A DNA stretch of 64,000 nt, from positions 84,311,178 to 84,375,177 of the forward strand of contig OZ038379.1 of NCBI GenBank assembly GCA_964036045.1. Direction: 5' to 3'. Both the position numbers and the translations under genes were made by a program. Under the pieces are notes generated by a model. The model searched no databases. It worked only from the letters and a program-made list of their open reading frames with translations, and was not told the origin of the DNA. Below are positions 20,762 through 30,224 of the stretch, one piece after another; the first letter of the stretch is position 1, and the number at the start of each line of letters is the position of its first letter. This DNA is from Eutreptiella sp. 'Long Island Sound 2002' (Eukaryota > Euglenozoa > Euglenophyceae > Eutreptiales > Eutreptiaceae).

Positions 20762-21291
20762 GGGCAGGCACTCGCAGCGACAGGACGCCGGAAGCGACAC
20801 CACATGGGGGCAGGAAACCACCCAAGAACCAGGAAGGGGCGGGAGCGGGGACCAAGACACGGATGAAAAGGGCACCACGGCAGGCACCACGACCCACACC
20901 AGGGAAGGGCACACCACGACGGGGGGACCAGCGCCGCCCCAGCCCCACCAAACACCCCAACACACACCACCGAAGCAAACATCGGACGCCATGCGGATCA
21001 CACCAGCGCACGCCCACCGGCCACCGGAAACCACACGGAGAATGGAGGGCACACCTAAACGGGGAGAACGGGCCACACCCACAGAGGAAGCCGCAGGGAA
21101 CGCCGCCGCACGGCGCACCACCACGCCCTCACCGCCAGGCGACGACCCCTGGCACCACAAGGGCCACCTCACAGGCACCGGAAGAGGACGAAGGCACGGC
21201 CGCGGCACCCACGACTAGGGACCGAAACCCCCAGAGGACACGGGACCAAGGCAAAGGCCCCCAGGGAGGGCAACCCCACGGACCGTTACCC

Positions 21292-22020
21292 GACCACGCT
21301 TTTGGCTTTGAGGGCCGGGCTGCGTTACCGTCGCGGTTCGACGCAGAGTATTGCTATGCACTTGGATTGAAGGCCGGGGGCTTGATCTCAGCTGGTCTCA
21401 CGTCCGTGATGGCGTCCGTCACCAACCTGTTGCGTCCAGTGGAGGAATGGCACTGCGGCGGCACGCCGATCCCGTCCATGATGAATTTCGAGCGCCGCAA
21501 GGGGAAGTGGAAGGCTGTGATCGCGAAGGCCTAGGTGCTGCTGGACGGTGCCCCCTTCAAGGCCTTCTCCGAGCGCCGTGAAGACTGGAAATGCCAAGAT
21601 TACTACCGGTGCCCCGGACCCCTGCAGTTCAGCACCGGAAATGTGGACATCCCCCTGACCCTGAAGTATGAGCTCATGCCTGCCGGCGGCACCGACCTGG
21701 ACCCTCATGTCCCTGCCAGCGCAGCCGAGCTGCAGTGCAAGCCTTTGGCCACTCAAACGGCGTTCAGAAGCCACCTCCACCGTCCGACTCCTGATTTCTG
21801 TTTGTCTGCCTTGGAGAAGGAACGTCTTTCCTACACCCCGAATACGCCTGCCTGTCTGCGAGGCCCGGTGAAGATTGAGTCCATGGGTGAGAGTCAGTGT
21901 GCACGCCCCAAGGACAACGTGATCATTCAGCGGAATTTCTCGAAGACCTACCCGACCCACCAGCCCGAGCGGCACGCCCAAGCCCCCACAGCACGGACCC
22001 AGCGAGCCACCCACACCTAA
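21292..22020 (+). pseudogene. C-terminal fragment of pyrophosphate-dependent phosphofructokinase (PPi-PFK), broken by TAG
   Basis: PPi-PFK makes fructose-1,6-bisphosphate from fructose-6-phosphate and pyrophosphate. From 21292 the frame reads AFGFEGRAALPSRFDAEYC, then GLISAGLTSVMASVTNLLRP, EEWHCGGTPIPSMMNFERR, LLDGAPFKAFSERREDW, YYRCPGPLQF and LSALEKERLSYTP. These are in the order of the C-terminal third of the long PPi-PFK family (plants, protists, spirochaetes). A TAG at 21532-21534 interrupts it where the family usually has Leu, so one T-to-A change could explain it. The N-terminal two thirds, including the substrate and PPi loops, are absent. There is no intron over 640 bp, which fits a retrocopy or one large exon. 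The stretch is a compositional island of normal base balance between C-rich blocks. The annotated end is the next in-frame stop; true homology probably ends near 21955. Confidence 0.75.
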
Positions 22021-23189
22021 CCGCACCCCCCAACCACCAGCCAGCCACACTCCGGCCCGCACTCCGCACCACGACACAGGCCAGGCTGACCTCCACTGAC
22101 CCACTGCGGCACCACGCGAGACCACGGCACACCGCACCACAGCGCGCCACAGTGCAACGCACCACAGCACGACGCGACGCGACGCGGCACAGAGCGGCAC
22201 AGCACGACACAACTGACCCTAACCTGAGGGACTAACCGAAGCCAGCCACCGCACACCCTGGAAGGCGCCGCGCCAGCACGCCACACACCAGCACCGCAGG
22301 CCACACACGGGGCCACAGCGCGCCAGGCGACAACGGTGGCGGACCACCCAGAAGATTACAGCCGGCACCGCAGAGGGGAAAGGACACGAACAACCCCAGC
22401 CCCCTAACCCAAAACCACAAGCACCCGCCTGGCGCAGCCGCCCAGCCGGCAGAGCCAGGACAGAACCCGGCAAGAAGGGGCGCCGAGCCCCCAGTGTACA
22501 TAGCCCACCCGACCCATGGGGCCGGAACGCGGCCACAGAGAACGCAACTGAAGACAGCAGCCCGGAAGACAACACTGAACGCAGGCCAGTGCGTGCGCCA
22601 GCCCAGGGAAGGCAGAGGGAGGAACAGGCAAGCCCCCCCCCCCTAAAAAAAAAAGGAGGGGGGAGGGGAAAAGGCACGAAAACAGCCCACAGCCGCCAAA
22701 CCGCCCGCCAACACCACCACAGGCGGCCAAACCCCCCCCCAGAAGGCACCGAAGACAGGACCCCCACAGAGGCACAGGGGGACCACCCACCCAAAATCGG
22801 CAACACCAAGCCAGTAAGAGCGGCCCGCGGGGAAAAGGGACACCGAAACAAAAAAAAAAAAAAGGAGAGCCACCAGCCCAGCCCCAAAGATAGGGGATGG
22901 TGGGCCAGGGACCAGAAAGCCCGGAAAAAAAAAGAAAAAAAAAGAAGAAACAAAAGCGCAAAAAACACACCCCGACAACCCAGCCAAGGAGGGCTGGGCA
23001 CAGCCGAGACCCGGGCCCAACACACACGCCCACACCGCACGCCGGAACCGGAAACGGCGGGGGGCAAGCGGGGCGCCCACGAAACTACACACGTCCCAAA
23101 AGCAGGCCGAAACCGAGGCCCAACCACGAACACCACAAACAGCCGACACTAGAGGGACAACGCCACAAATCGTGCCCAAACACACCCAC
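22021..23189. repeat. A/C-rich strand-asymmetric low-complexity DNA
   Basis: Plus strand is dominated by A and C with homopolymer runs (C at 22629-22642, A runs at 22850-22862 and 22925-22945). Long frames exist on both strands but are compositional, with Gly/Phe/Cys/Trp-rich translations and no domain. No gene is supported. Confidence 0.6.
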
Positions 23190-23770
23190 CCAAGACCCCA
23201 GCCAGGACTGGCGGGGTTAACAAAACCCACACCCAACCGCCAACCGGACCCAAACACAAACGCCGCACAACAGTAGGAAACCCAGTGCCCACAGCCCGGG
23301 CACTGAGGCAGCCCGTGCCATGCAGGTGACCCGGCCAAACGAGATCCGGAGACCGGGGGTAAGGCTGTATCCTAAGGCCTGCGCTGCTTTCGGGCTCGAG
23401 GCGGAGCGTGCGACACCCAAGCACCTCGGAACCCTAGTACCAAGAACGTGCATGCATGCCTTGGGAATGGGATACACCAGGAAGTCCGGTGAACCCCCAG
23501 GGTCCCGCCCAAAGGAGGGGACGTGCGCAAGCACGGGGCTACACCCTCCCGGCGAGACAAGCATGTCACGCTGGCGGCGATCAGCCCTCCCGGCGTTGCC
23601 CGGGGCCGCTTTGTTGGGGGCCAACAGTCAGGTCTAGCGGGAAGTAAGCCGCCTCCCCTCTTCACGCGCGGAGCCTCTTCCTGTTCGTCACAGGGGCGAC
23701 GCCAGGGGGAACCACGAGGCGCCTCTCCACGACCGAGTGCACCTACCCACCCTACCTACCTGCTGCGGGG
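23190..23770 (-). repeat. Family-A dispersed repeat, minus-orientation copy
   Basis: Reads on the minus strand as a close copy of 60505-61040 (plus). Shared landmarks in order include GTGCACTCGGTCGTGGAGAG, AGAGGGGAGGCGGCTTA, GCCAGCGTGAC, GCATGCATG, and the translated string RADRRQRD followed by VSPGG. By eye most positions match with scattered changes. At its low-coordinate end (23190-23215) it carries one partial unit of the CCTGGCTGGGGT minisatellite that is hugely expanded at the other copy. Confidence 0.8.
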
Positions 23771-24232
23771 TTGTGGGTTGTGGCCCCCTCACATTAAGGA
23801 TCCACGCGGGAATTACCTCACATCACTAAGGATGGAGGCACTGAAACTTGCACAATCACAACCAACACACAAGCATGCAACAAACACAACACCAACATAA
23901 AATTTGGACCAAAACGAAAAACTAAAACCTCACAAAGCTGCGTTAATGCCGAAACTTCTGCACCAGTCTAGAACCGACAAATGTACAGTAAGATCTTACA
24001 AAACTAAAGATAATCCAGTTAGAAAAATACGCAGAACAGGCAACAACGGCAAAATTTCAGCACATCGCGATCTCAGACGCGCGCTAATACACAGCAACGG
24101 CAGGTGAAACGCACCTCCATATCCAGACACACAAACACTAAAACTAAACATTCTACCTGATTCTATACCTGCCCTGCATACCCCTATCATACTCCTATGC
24201 CCATCTGCCATACCATTGGCAAATTGTTTACA
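23771..24232 (+). repeat. Possible solo or orphan 5' LTR
   Basis: A stretch of ordinary base composition between two low-complexity blocks. It ends in TTTACA immediately before an initiator-Met-tRNA primer-binding-site match, which is the arrangement expected at an LTR/internal junction. The 5' limit is not defined and no second copy is present in this window. Confidence 0.35.
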
Positions 24233-24243
24233 TGGTAGCAGAG
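24233..24243 (+). other. Candidate primer-binding site (tRNA-iMet)
   Basis: TGGTAGCAGAG, an 11-base complement to the 3' end of eukaryotic initiator tRNA-Met. It is preceded by CA as at LTR ends, and the same 11-mer is the primer-binding site of the complete gypsy element at 32674. Confidence 0.4.
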
Positions 24244-24304
24244 TCTGTAGAGTATTGGGCGCCTGTTGTGTATGCGGTGATCATTGCCGACACAGCACCG
24301 CCTG

Positions 24305-24372
24305 CTGTGCCCTAATGGGTAAGCACATGTGCCCTAATTTTTGAGCCTTGGTTCGAACCCAGTTTAGGCTAA
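24305..24372 (+). repeat. Possible tRNA-like (SINE-type) sequence
   Basis: A perfect B-box-like GGTTCGAACCC lies at 24350-24360. About 35 bases upstream, CTAATGGGTAAGCA (24312-24325) resembles an A box. The flanks do not form a convincing acceptor stem, so this is not a tRNA gene; a degenerate pol III SINE head is possible. Confidence 0.3.
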
Positions 24373-24439
24373 AGCTAAAGTGCCAGCCCAATTGTCTTTA
24401 ACCTCTGACCGTGGTCTGTTTGGGTTTTGCGTGAGGAGA

Positions 24440-26260
24440 TGGTGTCAAATTGGTAAACCTGTGTCCAGCCGCTCAGAGCTCTGGGTCGGATTTGGGGCGG
24501 CCATAGAGGAGGAAAAGAGAACAAACCAACACCACCAGCAAAGAAAAACAGAGAGCAGGGACACAGCGACAAAGCACGCCACCAAATAACAACAGTGGAC
24601 AACCAAACCGAGGAAAAGACAACAGGCAAGAACACACGGCACCAGCCAGCAGAAACAAGGCAACGGAGCACCACAGGGGAGGAAACAGCGCAGACGACAG
24701 CACAACGCATGGCAGGCGGCACAGCAGAACAACACAGCACCGCACCCGAGGACAGAGCACAACAACGGGCCACATCAGGGGACCAGGCAACAGCAACAGG
24801 CCCGACAACAGGGGAAGCAGCACGGGGGGGGGGCAGAGCAGGAGAACCCGACACAACCAACGCAAGGCAGCAGGACGCAGCAGACCAGAGGACCAGACTA
24901 CAGAGCGCACCAGGACACAACACAGCACCAAAGAAAGCACCACACCACACGACAACGCACGACGTCACCACACATGACGAAACACCGCACAAAACAGCAC
25001 GGCAAAGCAGGGCACCGCACGACACCAACAGAAGCCGCGCAGCCAACGCCAACGTGAGACCGCTAGCGACAAAACCAACAACACAACGCGACAGCACACC
25101 AAACAACAAGGCACCCGCACACCAGCACAGCACAGCACGAAAATAAAACTCCGAACCACATAAAACAGCCCAAACACGACCACGACACCACACAACAAGA
25201 CGCGGGACACCGCACAACACCAGGAGCAGCTGCTGCAGGCGGAGGGGGGGGCACAGTACCAGCGCACAACTCACAGGCCACACGAAACGCCGCAACCCAA
25301 GGAGGAAAAAGAAACCCAACCAAACGGTGTCAAGGCCAAGGGCAACGAGGGGCGGGAACCACCGAACAGCGGGGGCGCAAAAAAATAGAAGAGGGGGGCG
25401 CGGGCAACCGCAAAGCGCCGAGGCCGAGGGCACCCAGGGGCGGAAACAACGGAGAGACAGACAAGAGGGATGCGTCCTTGCCGGGTCAAGCGGGCGCGCC
25501 TCCCATGTGTGTGTGGTTGCACTCGCCCGGCGGGGCGGATTCCTGGTAGGGTCCGGCAGGCCGGCCTCTGGGGCGCGTTCTGGCGCGCCTCACCGTTCGT
25601 GTTGCGGTTTTGGTTTTCTCTCGGCCATTTCTGGGCTGCGTGTGCCCTTGCTGTCACACACGGGACAAAAAAAACGGCAAATACACACACACACATACCT
25701 GGCCGTGGCGTCCTCCAACCCAAAGGGGGAGGAGGCGGCGGCCACACGAAACAGCCCCGGTGCCCCGGCGGAATACCCCGTCGAGAGACGGACTGTACGG
25801 GAAACCGGACGCGTGGGTCACTGGGTCAACATACGCAAAACCACCGCAGCGCACGCAGCCCGAGACCGACACCACAAGGACCTACCAGGGACAACCTCAT
25901 CATAGGGCCCGCACTGGTACGACGAGGAGCCAGCCTGTTGCTCCTGCCCCAGTCAGGGCAAGCGGCAGGCACCATGAGCCCGGTTCCCGGCCCGCCTCCA
26001 CGTGCCCCGCGCAGGGGCCCGGTAAAGCTAGGACCTGGTAGGGGAAGGCACCACAGCGACGAGAAACCCCACCAGCACACAGACAGCAAGCAGACCGGAC
26101 GAGGCGCAGCGCACCAACGCGGGGGCGAGAGGCACACCAGAGAGGCAGACCGCCGGTCACAACCACGGCAGAGGACCAGGTGCCACGGAATCACGATCAA
26201 CCCGAGGAAGACGAACCACAAAAGCACCCAAAAAAAAGAGCATAGGGCGCGGGGCGACGC
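24440..26260 (-). repeat. Family-B dispersed repeat, minus-orientation copy
   Basis: On the minus strand this runs from a module at 26170-25790 (shared landmarks CGTGGAGGC, CTCATGGTGCCTGCCGC, GGCTGCGTGCGCTGCGGTG, CCCACGCGTCCGGTTTCCC) into about 1 kb of G/T-rich Cys/Val/Leu-type low complexity. The plus-strand region 44320-46600 has the same order of parts. No protein is supported: its 352-residue minus-strand frame (24375-25433) is compositional. TG/AC simple repeats occur near 25683-25700. Confidence 0.65.
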
Positions 26261-26334
26261 TGGGCGCAGGGCAGAACCAGTGCGGACAATCAAAAGCGCA
26301 ACGCGCCGCAGCACACCACACAAAATACACGACA

Positions 26335-26905
26335 CGTACACACCACTGAACAATCGCGAGATGGCCAAGGACACGGCGCACGCAAAACAACACACAGAGC
26401 GTGCACACCGGTGAACAGGAGCCAAGTGGTCAAGGTCACCGAACAGAGAACAAAACACACCGAGCGGGCGAACCGCTGAACAGGAGCCAAGTGGCCAAGG
26501 AGACCGAACACACAGCACGCGGTGCGGGCACACCGCTGAACAGGAGTTAACTGGCCAAGGACACCGCACACACAGCACACCGAGCGTGCACACCGGTAGA
26601 CGGGAGCCAAGTTGCCAAGGACACCACACACACAAACGAACACACGGAGCGGGCACACTGGCAAGCGGGAGCCAAGCCGCCAAGGACACCGCACAAACAG
26701 CACACCGAACGTGCACACCGGTGAACAGGAGCCAAGTGGCGGAGGACACCGCACACGCCACAAGACACACAGAGCGGGCACACCAATGAACAGGTGCCAA
26801 GTGGGCAGAAATACGGCACACACAGCGCATTGAGTGTGCAAAACGGTGAAGAGGAGCCAGATGGCCAAGGACACCACACACAAAGCACAACACACCCAGC
26901 AGGCA
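26335..26905. repeat. 60-65-bp minisatellite, nine units
   Basis: Units centred on GAACAGGAGCCAAGTGGCC followed by AAGGACACCGCACACACAGC start near 26346, 26411, 26476, 26536, 26596, 26659, 26721, 26786 and 26846. Spacing varies from 60 to 65 bp and copies are diverged. Long frames through it on the minus strand are repeat artefacts. Confidence 0.85.
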
Positions 26906-26915
26906 AAGTAAGTAC

Positions 26916-27113
26916 CTAAGTAGGGGCGTCCGCGTCCTCAGCCTCATCTGACTTCCCGTTGTTTGTTTTACATGGTTGTCGCCTCTTGTGGGAAGAAGAT
27001 CTCTCCACCATCAGTTCCCCTGGCAGCCCCTGTCTCACCTCACGCCCGAGAACTTCAACCAGGTTCCCTTGGGGTATGACCGGCGGTAGGTTTCCTTCAG
27101 TCGCTGCCCTCAT
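26916..27113 (-). CDS. Short minus-strand frame, possible exon
   Basis: 65 codons of balanced composition, ending in an acidic/polar tail (KSDEAEDADAPT), directly after the minisatellite. No domain and no defined splice sites. It is listed only because the composition is gene-like compared with its neighbours. Confidence 0.2.
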   Translation of the reverse strand: MRAATEGNLPPVIPQGNLVEVLGREVRQGLPGELMVERSSSHKRRQPCKTNNGKSDEAEDADAPT

Positions 27114-27203
27114 GGTCTCAGCTGCATCCGATCCCCTATCTAAGGATCCTGCGGCCTTCCCCCCCCAGCACAGCCTTTAGGGTGCCTGCAGGGGGATTTT
27201 CCT

Positions 27204-27826
27204 GTGGATAGCCATCGCCGACAGCGCAGCATTGCTCTGAAACCACATTCAACCACTCCCCTACCCTCACGGGCTGGAGTACCGACTCGGCTCCCTGATG
27301 CACTTGGTTGTTTTCGATCCGCGGCTGGAGGCCAGAAGGCAACCGTTTCCACCTTCTCCCTGGTCCCGCTCACGGATGAACCAACCTGTACTCAGGCCTT
27401 TGATCCGCTGGCCTCAAAGCCACCCCTTGCCCCTGCAGACACCACACAGCCGTCCCGGAGTTCAAGTCATTTCCCCGCACTTCCCGAGCCCATTTTTCCC
27501 CATGGTTGGCCCATGGTTCACCACTCCATGCCAACCGGCTTTCCAATCCCACGGGGCTGTTGCTTGGCGCTTTCTGTTGCCTAAACTTCCCGGCTCTGTT
27601 TTGTTCCCAACCCCGGGATGTCCCGTTACCCTTTGCCACATCCTGTCACTGGCCCAGTCCCCGCGTCTTATCCCTCATCCCCTGTTTATACCCCACCGGG
27701 CAGCCGGAAACCCAGTGGCGCGGGCCCCTTGGATCCTCATCCATCCGGGGCCTGTTTCAATCTCCTTGCACGGGTGGCTCCTATCCCTTCCTCTTTTTTC
27801 CGTGCACCTGTTGCGTGCCCCTGACC
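27204..27826 (+). pseudogene. Possible Pro/Ser/Thr-rich disordered coding segment, interrupted
   Basis: One plus-strand frame gives a plausible disordered Pro-rich sequence (TDEPTCTQAFDPLAS, KPPLAPADTTQPSRSS, then after the stop at 27582-27584 YPLPHPVTGPVPASYPSSP). An overlapping frame (27298-27924) is also open, so coding is uncertain. No domain is visible. Confidence 0.25.
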
Positions 27827-27884
27827 AGTCAGGGATGATCCAGTCTGCCGCGTCAGCCCTCATTTGCCATGTCAAGGTCTTTTT

Positions 27885-28275
27885 GGTCTACCTGCGTATG
27901 CGCACGAGAACACAGCGCCTCTAAGCAGCTGTGGCCAAGCAGGGACGCCACTACACGTAGCCATGCTGGGCTTGGAAGGTTGGTGTGTTCTGTATGCCTG
28001 CACTGCGCCTGGTCCGGCCGTGCTTTTCGTTGTCGTTCAGACCTCGTCATCCCTGGCTGAGGGCCTTTCGGTTGTTTGTCCCTCGCCATTCGTGGCTGAG
28101 GGTACTTCTTTTTTCTGTCGCCACAATACCTGGTTCGGGCGTAATGCTGTGGGTTTGATCGGTGCCCTTGGTTATGCAGGGTGGGCGGCCCTAGTGATCC
28201 ACCTGTGTTTGGGCAGAAGAACAGGGCGTTATTTTGTGGCTGTGGCCTAGCAGGGACGCCACTACACGTACCACT
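27885..28275. repeat. Imperfect 310-bp direct duplication
   Basis: CAGGGACGCCACTACACGTA occurs at 27940-27959 and again at 28251-28270, with related upstream sequence (a CAC-GAGAACACAGCGCC type match) and downstream sequence (GCTGGGCTTGG versus GCTAGGGCTGGG). The spacing is about 311 bp. Intervening sequence contains short GGCTGAGGG repeats. Confidence 0.6.
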
Positions 28276-28329
28276 GCTAGGGCTGGGAGGGATTGTGTGC
28301 TCTTGTCTTGTCCCTGGAAAATCAAGTCC

Positions 28330-30224
28330 GGGGGGCGGCGGCTCCTGCCTCTTGGTCCACCCCGGATGATCCAGCGCGGTATGTCAGAACTCATTTCACC
28401 GGACGTTGCTGTCGTAGTGTTTTGGCTGCTCCTGCTTCTTTTGCCCTGGTTGATCCAGTCCAGGGCACTTCATGGCCTCCTCACCCCCTCGCTGCATCAG
28501 CACGGCCTCGTCCTGGTCTCTGCATTACTGCATCACCACTGACTCCTCCTCTTTGCTACTTAACTGCTTCTGCACAGCCTCGTCCTCTCTGCTGCTGCTC
28601 CGCATCACCACGGCCTTACCATGGTTTACCTGCATCTCCTCGGCCTAGTCGTCATCACCGCTTCTCTGCTTCTCCACGGCCTTGTGCTCATGGCTGCATC
28701 TCTGCCTCACCGAGGCCTCATCCACAGGACTGCTCCTCTGCTTCACCTCGGCCTCGTCCACACCAATGTATCACTGCATCTCCATGGTGTAGTCCTTTGC
28801 GCTGCATCCAGTCATGACTCCATTGCTGCACCAACTTGGCCTTGGCCTCAGGTCTCCTTCGCCCTTTGCCGCCACTTTCCCCTGGAAGCCCCAGTCCGGA
28901 GAGTGGGGGCTCCTCTTGCATGATCCGCCCCGGACAACCCCACCCGGGGCGGCTGGCCACTTTTCCCCGGATGATCCAGTCCTGGAAGGTGTGGTCCCTC
29001 CTTCTTCTTCTGCCCCGGATGATCCAGTCTGGGGCATCGGCCCGCCACTTGTCCCTGGATGATCGAATCTGGAGTTCGGCGGCTCCTGCTGCTTGATCCG
29101 CCCCGGTTGACCCACTCTGGGGCATCTGGACTCATTTCTCCTGATGTTGCTGTCGTTTTCGTTTGGCCGCTCCTTCCTGTTTTGCTCCGCATGATCCAGT
29201 CAGGGGCACTCCATGGGCTTGTGACTGCATTGCTGCATCCCCTTGCCCTTGTCCAGGTCTCTGCATCACTGTATCGCAACAGGCTCCTCCTCTTGGTTGC
29301 TTCACATATTCACCACGACCTCGTCCCCTTGTCTGCATCACTGGATCCCCACGGCCTTGACCTCATGGGTGCTTCCGTGCATCTCCACAGCCTCGTCCGC
29401 ATTACTGCTTCTCTGCATCCCCATGGCCTTGCCCCCATGGCTGTATCTCTGCAGCACCGCGGCCTCATCCTCAGGACTCTCTGCTTGGGCACGGGCCCAT
29501 CCTCATCTATGTTGCACTGCATCTCCTCGGCCCCGTCCTCATCACTGTATCACTGCATCACCGTGGCGTAGTCATTTGTGCTGCACCAAGACATGTCTCC
29601 ATCGCTGCTCCAGCTTGGCCTCGGCCTCATGCCTCCTTTGCTTCTGGCCGCCATTTTCCCTGATACGCTCCTGTCCGGGGGGCCGCGGCTCCTCCTGCTT
29701 GATCCGCCCCGGGCATTCATGCCCTGGGTGTCAGGCCACCTTTCCCCGGTTGATCCAGTCCTGGGGGTTGCGGCCGCTCCTTCTTGCTCTGCCCCGGATA
29801 ATCAAGTCCCGGGCGTCCGCGGTAACGTGTCCCTGGATGATCCTGTCCGGCGGACGGCGGCTCCTGCTGCTTGATCCACCCCAGATGTTCCGATTCGGGG
29901 CGTCTGGCTGCCACTTGCCCCTGGATGATTCAGTCCCGGGGGCGGCGGCTCCTGCTGCCTGATCCGCCCCGGATGATGCAGTCTGGGGTGTCTGGACTCA
30001 TTTCTCCGCATGCTGCTGTCATTTTGTTTTGGCCGCTCCTTCCTCTTTTGCCCGGGATGATCTGGTCCAGGGCACTCCGTGGCCTCCTCACCGCATCCCT
30101 CAATCACCAGGGCCTCGTTCTGGTCTCATCTTGACTAAGGCACCGCGGGCTCCTGCTCTTCGCTGCTCCGCTACTTCTCCTGGGCCTCATCCTCTTGGCT
30201 GCTGCTCTGCTTCTCCACGGCCTC
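28330..30224. repeat. Minisatellite D, 5' part (hairpin units and CATCACTGCATC units)
   Basis: Two interleaved unit types. One has GCCCCGGATGATCCAGTCC followed by GGGG, which can fold as a 7-bp hairpin with an 8-nt loop; degenerate copies occur near 28364, 28964, 29012, 29751, 29793 and 29963. The other is built on GCATCACCACGGCCTCGTCC, repeated at roughly 35-40 bp (28490-28800, 29220-29600). The same two unit types resume after the gypsy element at 43475, so the transposon inserted into this array. Confidence 0.8.

Larger units (their letters stand above)
5040..21291 (+). mobile_element. C-rich non-LTR retrotransposon region (LINE 1), degenerate
   Basis: From about 5040 to 21290 the plus strand is strikingly rich in C and poor in T, and nearly all plausible protein reads on the plus strand. 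The recognisable order is: ORF1-like frames (7.4-11.3 kb), AP-endonuclease-like domain (11.3-12.1 kb), RT (12.7-13.6 kb), RNase H (15.3-15.8 kb), zinc knuckle (near 16.2 kb), a C48-like protease candidate (16.9-18.1 kb) and a Ser/Arg-rich tail (18.4-20.8 kb). Frames change at about 7.55-7.85, 11.56, 13.43 and 15.30 kb, so this copy is not functional as read. Boundaries are set only by composition: no target duplication or poly-A tail was found. The protease and tail regions could belong to a neighbouring related element. Confidence 0.6.

Noticed and set aside
22219-23136. 305-codon minus-strand Gly/Phe/Trp-rich frame
   Set aside because: It comes from A/C-rich plus-strand composition and homopolymers; overlapping frames on the same strand are equally open.
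28330-29962. Direct repeats with spacer-like gaps, considered as CRISPR
   Set aside because: Units are degenerate, variable in length and contiguous, the context is eukaryotic retroelements, and no cas gene is present.
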